DNA of 64,000 nucleotides from Paraconiothyrium sp. Pb-2020. Lineage: Eukaryota; Ascomycota; Dothideomycetes; Pleosporales; Didymosphaeriaceae. Shown piece by piece: positions 1-11,504 of the stretch (position 1 is the stretch's first letter; each line of letters begins with the position of its first letter). The notes under the pieces are model-generated. The model saw only the letters and a program-made list of their open reading frames with translations, was not told the origin of the DNA and searched no databases. The position numbers and the translations under genes were made by a program. Location of the stretch: positions 2,604,001 to 2,668,000 of the forward strand of contig JAJUBI010000006.1 of the NCBI GenBank assembly GCA_022419385.1, given 5' to 3'.

Positions 1-1486
1 TCATCTTCTGCAATCGACATGTCTCCGATACGACAACTAGTTCTCGTCAGCCCTGGCCCCACTTCAATTCGTCCTTGTGATCCTTGCCGTGTTCTATTTC
101 GCGACTTATTTCCCTTCTCCTACGTATTGGCATATCGACTGGTTAGTGTCGTTAACATCATCAGGGGAATGCAAGGTGAACCACCTGTAGACTACTTGCT
201 CGGCGGCAAACCATGTGTCGGGTGTTCATCGTTGTTTGAACTTTCCTAGCTCAAATTAGTCTTTGCTTGAAAGCAATGCCCAGTAGCGGATACCGGCCTT
301 CCTTTGAGACTCAGCTCCCAAATCCATGGAAGCACAACCTTGGTAATATACTCGGTAAAGCTAAGCGTATATGAATCCAGTTTGCAATGTACTAACGTGT
401 GTTTGGAGGATCTGATGTCCATGATAAGCATATACGTAATGTGTTAGCCTGGCACCTATCTCAATCTGATCACTTGATCAGAGACGATGTTGCTTGCGTA
501 CCGTATGAGAAATCCGGAACTCAAGCTCATGCATGATTTTAAAGCTGCATGTGAATTGTTGCGCCAGAACGACCTCATGCTCGCTCAAGTGTCTACTGCT
601 CATTGGCCGGGTCGTTCACCTCACGCGTTGAGAAATCGGAGTCTTGCCTAATCTAGTCCCAATGGTCACTTGACTCACGCAAGATCTTGCTGCATCCGCG
701 CTTAATTTAACATTGACACGTGCTTTGTGGGCACGGAGATACGCTTGGTGAAGGCTTCGCGGTATCCGTGCACCAATCTACCCGCGGCCCTACGTAGCAA
801 CATTGAAGCGAGTCGATCCACATAGCTACTACTGGTACGTAATATCGTCTGCCTCTCGTATCCACGTACCGTATCATTTTTACAAAGCTTATATGTGCAG
901 ATGCGGTTCCCGCAGTCCTCTTTCGGCACCTTTATCGCTTGCTGTTAAGCAACATTCGTGTGAAATGCTGCGGATGACTTAGGCTATTGTGGATGGGTGG
1001 CGATGCGTACGATGAAACCATGGTACGCGCGAAGGTAGCACTGACAGGGCAGTCAACCTCTGCACCGTCGCTTCCATCCTCATCCTCTACACCCGGCCAC
1101 ATACGCACCGTCCTTGTCGATCATGGTTACGCAGCTTGTGCTGCAGGCTCCCGCAGTGGCAAGCGGTCCTCGCTAATGTAGTCGTCTCAGGCGAAACTCG
1201 CACTCACATGCGGCGTTCGCACGGTACGGGTACGGGTGTGGCACGTGAGGATCAAGTGATGATATTCCACCCGTATGTAACCCATAGATTGGGTAGTATG
1301 AGTGGCTCGCTTGATGTTGTTTGGGTTCAATGGTACTCCTGCTATAAGGACGACCTCTGCAATAAATTCACGAAAATATACAAAACCCAACCGATGACTT
1401 AGTTCAACTGCTCTTAACTTCTCAATAAACTCTCCAATTCTCCCTTGTCCTTTCTCACATAGCCAAGATCAGCCTCCATCCCCAAA
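1..1486. other. Gene-free left flank
   Basis: No open frame here has a family-like sequence, a believable start context or consistent splice sites. The short frames on both strands look like chance. The last 100 bases before the next gene are pyrimidine- and A-rich (around 1400-1486), as expected for a 5' leader of the gene starting at 1487. Confidence 0.6.
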
Positions 1487-3783
1487 ATGTCCACACCCAC
1501 ACCCCTCCCCCCAACATGCAACATCGTCACCCCCGTAGGCATGCTAGGCTACGGCCTGAATGAGCCCCTGACTGCCAGCCTACTTGCCGCTGTCATCCCA
1601 AATGGTGCACCCACAGCCATAAGTAAATACTCTTCCTTCTACCTCTCATATTCCTACCCCTGCCATCGACACTTCTAAAATGCACAGTCCTCGACTCCGG
1701 AAGCACCGACAGTGGACCCGAGAAGCTCGCGCTAGGCCACATGACCTCCCCACGGACGTCGTATGTAAGAGACCTGAGGAAATTGCTGAGGTTGGCCTGG
1801 AGATGGAATGTGCCGCTCGTGTTCACCTCGGCGGGAGGCGATGGAAGTGATGAACACGTGGGGGAGATGTTGGATGTGTTGAGGGAAATTTGTGAGGAGC
1901 AGGGAAACGAGTAAGTTTTCAACCTCACCCAGCCTTCTCTCTGGCATGGAATATGATAGAGTAGATCAACCGAAGGAGTATGGAACACAAGACGGGCATT
2001 TAGAAACGGACTACTAACAGCGAAAAGACACTATAGACTCAAAGTCATCGCGATCTACTCCGCAGTCACAAAAACTTTCGTCCACGAACGTCTTCAAAAG
2101 AACGCCATATCCGGCTGCGGACCAACCGTTCCTCCTCTCACAACCGAATTAATTGATTCTGCACCACGCATCGTCTCCCAAATGGGCCCGGAACCCTTTC
2201 ATGACGCCATGACCGCCACGCCGGACTTCAACATCCTCATTGGCGGCCGCGCGTACGATCCCTCGCCGTACATTGCTTTCGCGGCATGGGCCTCTAAAAC
2301 GCCGCTCGATCAGACGTCCACCCCCGGGGCGAAGCGTCTGTGGGGTGGCTTCACCCATATGGGTAAAATCCTCGAGTGCGGCGGCAGCTGCGCTAGTCCC
2401 AAGTGCTCGGCCGTCCGCGCAACTATGTATGCAGACGGGACGTTTGATCTAACGCCTGGAGAGCCGGAGAGCAGATGTACGCCGCTGAGTGTAAGCGCGC
2501 ACACGTTGTATGAGAAGAGCCGTCCGGATCTACTATATGGGCCAGGCGGATGGCTGGATTTGACGGAGAGTTCGTATGAGCTGTTATGGGATGGGAGGAC
2601 ATGCAGGGTTAGAGGGGGACAGTTTACGTTTTCGAGGGACGTAGGAGCAAAGTATACGGTCAAGCTTGAGGCGGCGCACGTGGTGGGGTATAGGGCGAAT
2701 TATATGGGAAGTATTCATGATCGTAAGTCTAACTTCAAAGGGTGGTGTAGTTGGAAGATGTTGGCAGCGGACTGACTGGTGCACAGCTATTCTTATTGGC
2801 CAGCTGGACTCTGTGCTAAAGCGGATAAAGGAATATGTGACAGATCAACATCAAGGTGTTAAAGGGACGTGGGATCTTGATTGGCACGTCTACGGCCAAC
2901 ATCAAACAACTGCAGATGGTCAACCAGCGGAGGTGTTCCTTATCGGCGAGGCCCTCGCGTCAACACAGGAATTAGCAAGGAGCGTAGCGTCAACGGCGAG
3001 GATAGCTACAACTGTAAGTTCTATTGAAGCATCATGGGCTAGCTAATCTCGAGCGTCCAGCACATCCCCTATCCAGATCAGAAAGCCACCTCCGGAAACC
3101 TCGCTTATGGCCACGGCGGAAAGATGGAAAGCGAGCTCGGTCCTTGCGCACAGTTCTCCATATACCACCTTGTAGAGCTAGAGGAAGGCGAAGAACGACT
3201 GAAGCTCAACAATGGCTCGAACGCGCTATATCGGCACGAGGTGGCTTTGATTGGTCGGGGTGATTCACGAGTAGATTCATCCCAGCCAAAGTCATTAAGC
3301 ACGGATCAATACTCGCCAACAACAACGGTCTTAGAAGCACCTATCACCGAAAATCAGTTCCCAACATCACCCAAAACCCTCGGTGACGTAGCGCGCGTGC
3401 TACGCTCCAAGAATGCCGGACCCTACGAGATAACGTTCGACGTCATGTTCGCAACTGGGTCCATTTTTCAGCTTGTCAAATCATCAGGCTTCCTCCATGC
3501 GGCTGTCATTGCAAAGCTGAACGGCATAAGAGAAGATGAGGTCATTTGGAGTGGCTTCTTTGATCAAGCCCTTGCCTATAAGGCAACGATCCCGAGGTTG
3601 TGTAAAGGCAAGCCAACACCAAACGGAGGTTTCATGGAGAGCGACGTGCATGGGAGCCAGAAGTACATCGGGTTGCTGAAGATGCCATTGCCGGATGAGT
3701 TCGTATGTGCTTGGGATGAGATGATGGCTAAGAGGAGGGAAGATAGCGGAGTACAGACTTCCATAACGCCACCAGCGTCGTGA
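1487..3783 (+). CDS. AtuA-like (DUF1446) protein fused to a DUF4387 domain
   Basis: Five exons: 1487-1622, 1688-1910, 2037-2722, 2787-3013 and 3061-3783, giving 664 residues. All four introns (47-126 nt) are GT-AG and keep the frame. The N-terminal two thirds match the DUF1446/AtuA family: a glycine-rich start after ITP-like residues (VTPVGMLGYG), the LDSGSTDSGP motif straight after intron 1, the SAGGDGSDEH stretch and GGRAYDPSPY. From about residue 534 comes a DUF4387 domain (LGDVARVLRSKNAGPYEITFD, then FDQALAYKATIPR and DVHGSQKYIGLL). In bacteria these two domains are usually separate neighbouring genes; the founding member AtuA belongs to acyclic terpene (citronellol/geraniol) catabolism, but its reaction is not established. 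There is no signal peptide, so it is probably cytosolic. The 3' end faces the zinc-cluster regulator 172 bp away. Family call is firm; substrate unknown. Confidence 0.88.
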
Positions 3784-3955
3784 TGAATATACCCTACACT
3801 CGTATGTAGGGCGGTGGTGACTCATGGTTGCATTCCAGATCCGACGGCTAACGACGGGACGTAAACTTGCTGAGGCCAAGTTGACTCTTCGAGAGATCTT
3901 AATTCTCAATCTCCCGAGGATTTCTTTCTTCTCGCCCTGCAATAGTATCGTTGCA

Positions 3956-6042
3956 TCAATATGGGGGTGCGAAGGTGCCGAACATTCCCCACATAGAATC
4001 GCCCCACAGGTCCTGTGGTAGCGTGTTGAAGTCGAGTGGTAGATCGAAGTCATTCATAGCACTTATGTCTGCCTGTGTCATCTCCGCGTAGTCGTTGAAC
4101 GCTAATATCGCAGGCGGAGGGGCCATTTCGGGAACCGACTGTTGCTGATCGGTTCCATTCTCTCGCGGAGACGTCCGTTCCTCCACGTCGGTTTTGATAT
4201 TTCTCAATTCATGGCCCCTGGTGATGGCGTCGAATACGAGGCTTGCGCCCATACGATCGTCGATCTTGAGTTTTGTGCTGTCAATGTCCATAGGTTGTTG
4301 CCGGCTTAGTACCTCGATAACTATCGATGCCCGCGCTTTCTCGTCCGTTGGGTTATTTGGATCGATTGCTCCATTGCGAAAATATCGCTGTGCTATGGCG
4401 ACGTGGTTCTTTGCAGTCTCTTGCTCTTCGGGTGAAGCGTTGATATTTAGTGCGAAGAACCTAAGTAAGAACACAGTGGCAAGCATCAGGGCGCGGAAGT
4501 AGTTCTTGGGGCAAGTGTGCAGCAGAGGTCCAGCGGCTAGATCAGGATAATCATCCGAGCGATGAAAAAGGCCTTGATCAGAGAGATACACTATGCGGAG
4601 AGCGACAGAGTAGCCGTTCTTCATCAGAACCTCTCGCGATGTGAGGTCTTGCATGCGGATGATGGTCATGGTGTAGAGATGGAGTTTAGCTACGAGCACC
4701 GCCATTTCTATGCGTGGGGACCATGGTGTAGGAAACCTCGTTTTGAGGCTGTCTAGCTCTGTATCGATGAGCTTCACGAGCGACTGAGATACGGTCTCTT
4801 GAGTGTTTTCTAGTACTATGGTTGTGAATTTGGCCATGATATGGTGTACCATTACTTGGTAGGCAAATTCGGGTGGCATCGGGTATGTGCGGACGAAGTT
4901 TTCTATCGTTGCTAGCTCTGTAGTCTCGTTGATATGAGGTGAGACACCGATGTGCATACCTACTCTGTTGGGAGTTAGCAACCTCGAAATTCATGGCGAC
5001 CTCTGAATGGACTCCATAGAACAAGACGCATTCGACTTACGAGGTGCTGGCTAGGAAACAACCGAGCCATGTGCTAGCTCTTGCTCGCGGAGAACCAGAA
5101 GGAACACCGATACTCCTTAACGATGGTGGCGGTTTTGAATGATGGAGCCCCATATACAGAGCTGCGTTTATAGCAGCCCCGCAGTAGAGCCAGCTACAGT
5201 CATGTGACTGACGAGGCGAAGGCAAAGGCCACATGATCAGATGAATGAGTGCTTGAATGGTTTGCAGAGGAACAGGTGCAGTCAAGATCTCGAGGCGAAG
5301 TTGAGCTAAGTAGGGTGCCTGTAGATTTTCGAAAAGTGCCCTGTGATGCTGTAACGGTCCGTGTGAAGCAACTATTGCGACGACGGTCCAGAATAGGAGC
5401 GGTGCTGTATCGTATAACGCTGAGATGGAGATACTCGGGTTCAATACAGGGAAGTGAGGGTAGTAGAATATTGCAAAACTAGACAAAATCAATCTGAAGC
5501 TTTGCAACAATAACAGATCCTGGACGTACATTTTGAATACATCGGCGACGGTGTTTCTGTCAATTGTGAAACTTTCCAGTTGATATTGATCTTTGGTGCC
5601 AAAGTCTGTCACCATAGCCGTTCCCGAATGCTCAAGCGCATATTCAGGCGAGTCGAAGTGGGTATCTGGTGACACCGTAGACTTGAGGCCATTATCTTCT
5701 CTCTGGTTTCTTAACGTCTCCAATTCCTTCGCCATCTCTTCCACACGTCTATTTTGTCAAGTCAGCCACACGCGTTGAATAGGTCAGAATATTCATACTT
5801 GCGAGCGGGCGTTCGCCGAAATGAAGAATCGACGACGCATTGCAAATTCCGGGTGTGACATCTTGAACACGGCGCAGGAAACTTTTCTTTGCTATCACAA
5901 CGAAGCTGTGTTGGTCGTCAATATGGGCGAAATCGTCTACAACGCAAGTAAGATATACCTTGACTTGTTTGCACTCGGTGCAGGTCTTTACAGGTCTGTG
6001 AATCGATCGCCCAAGCGGGCCTGAGAGCCCAAGAGCAGCCAT
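3956..6042 (-). CDS. Zn2Cys6 transcription factor, Leu3/War1-like
   Basis: Four exons read downward: 6042-5959, 5905-5799, 5748-5041 and 4964-3956, giving 635 residues. The binuclear zinc cluster is split by intron 1. Its cysteines are C21, C24, C31, C41, C44 and C51, spaced C-x2-C-x6-C-x9-C-x2-C-x6-C, the spacing I know from Leu3-type regulators. An FRRTPARKR linker and a short coiled coil (VEEMAKELETLRNQ) follow, as in that group. The middle is a helical fungal-regulator region and the C terminus is acidic and aromatic (FDLPLDFNTLPQDLW), a likely activation domain. It should be a nuclear DNA-binding regulator. Its convergent partner is the AtuA-like gene and the dioxygenase lies upstream, so control of that block is possible but is inference only. 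The exact target and the Leu3 versus War1 placement are uncertain. Confidence 0.85.
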
Positions 6043-6805
6043 AGCGGTCTCGTTCGAACTCGTTTTAGCGCGTGACTCCTGGCTCCTGTAGAATCGAGCC
6101 GACTCATTAAACCCAGTGCACGAGCAGCAGTGATGGGAAGAGTGAATTGCATCAATGGTCTCTTCAGCGTAGATGCCTTGGGGCGATTCTGCTCAATCGT
6201 CAAGGTTGCCCAGCGTTCGTCTGCTCGAAGTTACGGGAGGAGAGATTGGTGGTAAGCACGGGCACGGAAGGATCGGGCGTAAAAGCGACCGACAGACGCC
6301 ATTGGCCACCCATTTTAGTGCGATTTTCGGCTCCTCTGCGGTCCTTGTTTGGACCAGCCTCTTCGAATTTCGTCCAGTTCTATCGGCCTCCATCGAGAGT
6401 CGATTCGCGATATGTCTTGATCCGCCTGTGCCTTTCTTCCGTCCGAGTCGTTCAGAAGAAGGACATCGAAAGGCGCTTTCAGTGCCCTCTCTGAATGGCA
6501 CTGTTCATTTTGCGACCTGCACCGTTCCAGCAGTATACGCCCTATGCGCGCAGTTAGTCTCGCCTTTGTCAGGCGAATGTCACTACCATGGGCAACTGGC
6601 TAGTTGTACTAGTATGCAAGTCGAAGTCTCTTCTATTATCTCTTCGCACGGGAAGACCGTGTGTATTGTAAGGTTCCCATTTCGCTCTTCCATCTTGGTG
6701 GACGCCACGCTATGTCTACAGAAAGAAAAAACAAATCGAAAGAAATGCCGACAACAGGAAGAAATACACCAAGAAAATGCAGTTGATCAGTCCTTCCTCA
6801 GCGGT
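6043..6805. other. Intergenic: promoter side of the regulator, 3' side of the dioxygenase
   Basis: This gap holds the 5' region of the zinc-cluster gene (reading left) and the 3' end of the dioxygenase gene. A long frame on the plus strand (6173-6829) has no family-like sequence and I treat it as chance. Nothing else is recognised. Confidence 0.5.
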
Positions 6806-7879
6806 TCAATCCGTATATCCAGCGGCTAGATCTGCAGCAGTTGCCTCGGCCTTCTTCTCTTCCGCAATGCTGACGGTGGGGATCAACCCTTGAGGGTTAA
6901 CACTGCCACCCGTCGTTACAGCAGCCTCGCCGTCGGGGTTCACGCCAACGGTGATGTAGCCGATCAAACCATCTTCGATGCTATCACTAATCATCTCGAC
7001 ACTGACCATAGCGCTGTATCCATCTGCACTCGCTTCGGAGAACAAGGAGTCCTCCGCATTCGTCGTCCTGTCCAGCGTGGCGAGATGCGCATTGTATGGC
7101 TCGACGGCGTACACCTGGCTCAACAGATCTTCGTCGAAGAAGAGTTGTCCAAGATGCTGCGTTCCACTCTTGGAATAGCTAGTCCCGTTCGTAACATAGC
7201 TTTGTACAGTTACATGAACATGGGTAGTCCGCGAGGCGTAGTAACCAGGAAACTTCGTAAGGTACTCTACCATACCGTTCGAATCGGTGATCTGAATACC
7301 GCGGAGGAACGTCTCATCATCCGTAGTACCATCGGGCCGCTTCGTGGCGCCATCAAGAAGTTCGACTGTGTTCGGGTTGATGCCCGTGTAAGATGAGTAG
7401 AACCCGGTGGCGTTACAATTCCAGATGGTCAGCGCAGCGCCAGAGAGGGGCTCGCAAGTGTTGAGATCAAGTACGCCAATATCGAGATAGAAATCAATGC
7501 CTTCTTGCGTCTCGCGAAGATCGTGCCTTTGCAGCTCGCCATCAACAGCATACGGACCCCAGACCGTCTCAGGCGCAAGCACGCAGGTGTCGTTCTGGAT
7601 CGTCGTGTACTTGAGCTCATTGCGCTTCTGCATTGTACCAGATATCATATCGCGGCGATCCGTGTTCAGGTTGCCAGAGGCGATGCGACGCTGGAGAAGG
7701 CGCTCTGATCTTGCGGCCAGCATCTTCTCTCTACGTGCCTCGATCGCTGCGGCGCACTTTCCGGTCGAACGGCCAACTTCGCGCTTTTGTTGTTCATGGG
7801 TCTCGGGAGTGAGCTTCTCAGGATGAGCGACACTGGTGCTGAGCGACAACGCGCAAAGAGCAGCGGTTGCAAATTTCAT
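6806..7879 (-). CDS. Secreted intradiol ring-cleavage dioxygenase
   Basis: Intronless gene of 357 residues. The first 18-19 residues form a signal peptide (MKFATAALCALSLSTSVAH). A charged stretch up to about residue 86 has several dibasic sites (KR at 32-33, RR at 64-65 and 75-76, KR at 85-86) and may be a propeptide. The catalytic domain starts near residue 95 (CVLAPETVWGPY). Probable Fe(III) ligands are a tyrosine in NCNATGFYSSY (Y161), a tyrosine in PGYYASRTTHVHV (Y213 or Y214), H220 and H222, in the order known for intradiol dioxygenases. These enzymes open catechol-type rings between the two hydroxyls; secreted fungal members are thought to act on plant- or lignin-derived phenolics. Several N-x-T/S sites fit a secreted glycoprotein. 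Substrate cannot be read from sequence. Confidence 0.93.
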   Translation of the reverse strand: MKFATAALCALSLSTSVAHPEKLTPETHEQQKREVGRSTGKCAAAIEARREKMLAARSERLLQRRIASGNLNTDRRDMISGTMQKRNELKYTTIQNDTCVLAPETVWGPYAVDGELQRHDLRETQEGIDFYLDIGVLDLNTCEPLSGAALTIWNCNATGFYSSYTGINPNTVELLDGATKRPDGTTDDETFLRGIQITDSNGMVEYLTKFPGYYASRTTHVHVTVQSYVTNGTSYSKSGTQHLGQLFFDEDLLSQVYAVEPYNAHLATLDRTTNAEDSLFSEASADGYSAMVSVEMISDSIEDGLIGYITVGVNPDGEAAVTTGGSVNPQGLIPTVSIAEEKKAEATAADLAAGYTD

Positions 7880-8955
7880 CGTGGATGGTATGGTGGCTTG
7901 GTAAGACGAAGGTCTTTGAGGACTCTACGAGCGAGTATTGAAGAAGTTGAAGAGTACCAAGCAAATGTGCTGGTAGACTTCGTGCAACGCCACCCTCGCC
8001 TTCTTATCAATACTTTCTTTTCAATATTTATCTGCTTGCGACGCTGCCAAGTACGTGACAGGCAATGCACGTAAACACTTGGACTTGATTCGCTGACTGG
8101 AGCCATTGCGTATCTGTTGCACGCTACCTATGGACAGTCTTGCGCAATGCTCATCTCGAAACAAACGTGGTGTGCTCACAGAGTGACCTATGCAGGATTC
8201 TTTTCCATGGACGCGTGGCTTGGACAGCGTAGCAGGACTGTGGGGCCTCTGGAAGTTCTTCGGAATGCAGAAGGTGCTAGCCGGAACGGATCAGGCGAGG
8301 CGCTCCACAGGACTGCTGGTCAAACAGCCAGTGGCATGGACGACGTTGAGCTTTGCGTAAGCTTGCGAGGCTTTTCGTCTATGCTTTAGCATTCATGCTC
8401 CCAGCCTTGGCCCAGTGCTGTAAAGGGGTCTGGTGTATTGCTGCTGTATTGCTACTGCATTGGGGGCCTCTGTCACGCATACTTCTGACTTCCCGGTGCG
8501 CCGGTGCATTATTGGATTTTCAGCGTATCAGAATCTTTCCCGCTTCAGCTAAAGTACCTCTGCTCTGTCTGATGTGATCGTACTTTATATTCATAGAGGA
8601 AAGAGCAGTCTGAAGTACCCATTACCAAACACTTGAGCGTTGTTGCAAATCTCTGATGTTGTAGAAGTTGATCTTTTCGTGGCACCGTATAGATGCTATG
8701 GATACCGTAGGTACATTGTAAATCGTCGACCCAGGTATTGCGCATTATCCCAAAGCAGATGTTGCATCTTTTTCATCATGTTCGTCCAAGGGAGTCCCAG
8801 GAACATTGAAGTCTGAGATGTAGTGAAGGTTAGTGCCAAGCCACTACTGGTAGAGGCACTATACCAAACGAAGCTACGCTAAGCGGGGCATCAACGAGTG
8901 CAGATTTTGGGCTCAAAAAGTACGGCAGCCTCACGGAACTTCGACATTGAAGGAG
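7880..8955. other. Divergent intergenic region
   Basis: About 1.1 kb between two genes transcribed away from each other (the dioxygenase leftward, the TPR-SET gene rightward). It must hold both promoters. Weak AT-rich patches occur near 8015-8030 on the dioxygenase side, with no canonical TATA element. Short frames inside it look like chance. Confidence 0.5.
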
Positions 8956-10908
8956 ATGGGTTCAACGCAAGAGAATACGGTCTTCTTGACCGAAAAGGAG
9001 GCCGAACGGATTCGAAATACAGTCAAGGAGACTGTGAAGAGACTTTCCGGACTTGATGGCAAAGCACGAGAACCGCGAGATGCAAAGTCAGCCTATAGCC
9101 AGGCAACTGGCGCATCGCTCATGGCTGATATGGAATCTATGCAATCAAATGATCGAGGCGAGACATTGCCAGCCCTCGCTGTGGGACAAACGTATCCGCC
9201 TTGCACAGTTGTAAGCGAGGAACTAGAACCCATGAAAATCAGCGAGCTAAAGATGAATACGCATCATCGCGGCCGCCGGCTTCATATCAAGCGTGCCAGC
9301 CCGGTTGTTGTGCTTACCGCGCGTTCGTGGACCATGGTAGAAGATGCAAATGGCGGCGACACAGAGCGACTAGAGATGAGTCTGCACAAGTCACGCCATG
9401 GAGAAGACATCATGGAATACGCAAAAAACTTCATCATCAAAGAGCCTTATTTCACTCTTACAGAAGAGGGCGAGGCTACCCTCCGTATAGATCATCCTTC
9501 CGACCTGGTCTCCCTTAGTGACGCGCTGTTCGGGAAGACTTTCCCGAGCACCAAAGCGGCAGAGAAGTTCGCTACGACTTGCAAGAGCGGAGGAAACGAC
9601 GAACTGAAAAATGGCGACTTAGCAGCGGCCCACGAAAAGTATACGGACGGCTTGACCATCGCGAGGCAGGACATCGTCTCGACGACAAATCCCGACCTGG
9701 CTCGAGACATTGCGCGTAATCGGGCCCTTGTGAACCTCCGCTTGAATCATTTCGATGAGGCCATAGCAGATGCTAAGGCTTCGCTCACAGGCCGAGACGA
9801 TCCAAAATCAAAAGATCTGGACAGCAAAGCTTACTACCGCGCGGGGTCCGCTGCATACGGTCTCAGCCAATATGATGACGCAAAAAGGTTTTTCGAGGAA
9901 CAACTAAAGCTTGCACCGGATGACAAAGATGCGAGAACTTACTTGAAGCGGATAGAAGTGCGGTTGCATGAACAACAGACCGGAGCGTACAATTGGAACA
10001 AGCTGAGAGCCGGCCTCTCTCAGGCTCGGCCATATGTGGATGCAGCAAGTTTCGTCAGCAATGTAATGGTTGGAGACAGCGAAGGCCGCGGGCGTGGTAT
10101 GTACGTTACTCGCAACATGACCGCTGGAGAGCTGGTGATGGCCGACAAAGCGTTCTCAGTGGTATGGGGCCACGACAAAGAGGCGCTGACTGCAATGACC
10201 TACGATGTGCGCGACGACCGAATTAGGGTACAGCCTGTAGGCTTGAGCAAAGCAATTGTGCAGAAGCTCCTCGGTAACTCCTCTCAAATAAGCAGAGTAA
10301 TGGATCTCTTCGGCGACTACGAAGGTGATGGCAAGAACGTCTTCCGGACCGAAGACGGGCCTATCGTCGACACTTTCCGGATACATGATATAGTTTCGCG
10401 AAACGGCTTTGGACTTGGCAACCAATACGGTGAAGATGGTGCACGGAACGCCAGTACAGGTCTCTGCACATGGGCAGCTTACATCAATCATTCTTGTGTA
10501 CCCAACACTAGCAAAGACTTCATTGGGGACTTGATGGTCCTACGCGCTACACGCGAACTTAAGGTGGGCGAGGAGATTTTCTTCAGCTACAATGAGAACC
10601 CCGACTACAAAGCACGGCAAGCTGCCCTCATGACTACTTGGGGCTTCGAATGCAATTGTCCTCTTTGCGCTGCAGAGAAGGCTGATGGTCCTGCAGTACG
10701 AAAGAAGAGGGCAGAGCTGATAGACCAATCGGAGGAGTTCGTCAGACAGGAACATTGGGCAGAAGCGAAGAGACTCACAATTAGAAGTGCGGAGAGGCTT
10801 GCGAAAGCCATCGACGATACTTACGATAACGAGCGGTACAAGAGCGTTCCTCGTTTGGCTGGGCGGACCATCCGAGAGTGGCTCACAAAGGCAAGCGCGA
10901 GAAAATAA
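8956..10908 (+). CDS. TPR and SET domain protein (SMYD-like putative methyltransferase)
   Basis: Intronless, 650 residues from the ATG at 8956; an in-frame TTG at 8947 is not used as a start. Residues 1-210 are a fungal N-terminal region without a domain I recognise. Residues 215-340 hold about three TPR helix pairs (for example GNDELKNGDLAAAHEKYTDG and AYYRAGSAAYGLSQYDDAKR). The SET domain starts at about residue 375 (EGRGRGMYVTRNMTAGE), with NHSCVPNT near 510 and the FSYNEN signature near 544, followed by a post-SET zinc motif CNCPLC near 565. TPR plus SET of this layout occurs in fungal SMYD-like proteins, which are predicted S-adenosylmethionine-dependent lysine methyltransferases. The substrate is unknown. 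The key SET residues are intact, so activity is plausible. Confidence 0.88.
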   Translation: MGSTQENTVFLTEKEAERIRNTVKETVKRLSGLDGKAREPRDAKSAYSQATGASLMADMESMQSNDRGETLPALAVGQTYPPCTVVSEELEPMKISELKMNTHHRGRRLHIKRASPVVVLTARSWTMVEDANGGDTERLEMSLHKSRHGEDIMEYAKNFIIKEPYFTLTEEGEATLRIDHPSDLVSLSDALFGKTFPSTKAAEKFATTCKSGGNDELKNGDLAAAHEKYTDGLTIARQDIVSTTNPDLARDIARNRALVNLRLNHFDEAIADAKASLTGRDDPKSKDLDSKAYYRAGSAAYGLSQYDDAKRFFEEQLKLAPDDKDARTYLKRIEVRLHEQQTGAYNWNKLRAGLSQARPYVDAASFVSNVMVGDSEGRGRGMYVTRNMTAGELVMADKAFSVVWGHDKEALTAMTYDVRDDRIRVQPVGLSKAIVQKLLGNSSQISRVMDLFGDYEGDGKNVFRTEDGPIVDTFRIHDIVSRNGFGLGNQYGEDGARNASTGLCTWAAYINHSCVPNTSKDFIGDLMVLRATRELKVGEEIFFSYNENPDYKARQAALMTTWGFECNCPLCAAEKADGPAVRKKRAELIDQSEEFVRQEHWAEAKRLTIRSAERLAKAIDDTYDNERYKSVPRLAGRTIREWLTKASARK

Positions 10909-11504
10909 TTGGAGCAAGTGTTTGCTGTAGCAAGTGATGCAGTGAAGATTGGTCAAAATTCCGAAGCTGTATTGCTCACCCTGGGGTAACGCAAAAGACT
11001 TCAAATTTTGACGAGGCGCTGTAGAACTCTCACTACGCCAATACAACATAATGGTAATGTACGTCCGTTCCAGCCTTGCGGCGCTGCATGTGCGATTCAT
11101 CGGAGTTCACGACGTCGGGTCCGGTGGAGTTCTCGCCTAACGATGGTGCGACATATGGCCCCCAGCACGGCCCCCTATGATCTAGGCAGGTCTAGGATAG
11201 GGCCACTACAGTCTGCTCGAATCGGTGAGACGCGTGAATAGGATGATGTGAACATGTACGGAGCGACCGGACTCTTTCTACGAGTTGGTGCATTTCATTT
11301 CGGACGCTCAGATTCAAGAGGTAATGATTCATGATCCTATCAATTGATGGGACAGGTCGGTATCTATGAAGGGTATATATAAGTGACGGGCTTGTCGTGA
11401 AACCCCCCCCCCAAACTCCAGTAATCCGATGTATGCAATAAACCCCTATAGATACATGAGGAGCACATGTGGAAAGCAACAGCCCCTACGCGCTTCGGAG
11501 TGCA
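10909..11504. other. Intergenic between convergent genes
   Basis: Both flanking genes end here. The stretch contains a strong TATA-like run TATATATAA (11374-11382) followed by ten consecutive C residues (11403-11412), but no open frame worth calling. The TATA-like run could belong to a non-coding transcript or be chance. Confidence 0.4.

Noticed and set aside
3484..4053. 189-codon minus-strand frame across the ends of the AtuA-like and regulator genes
   Set aside because: Shadow of two well-supported genes; composition is unlike a protein.
6173..6829. 218-codon plus-strand frame between the regulator and the dioxygenase
   Set aside because: No recognisable sequence, overlaps the 3' end of the dioxygenase gene, and lies where a promoter and 3' flank are expected.
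8947..8955. Upstream in-frame TTG as start of the TPR-SET gene
   Set aside because: Nuclear fungal genes start at ATG almost always; the first ATG is at 8956.
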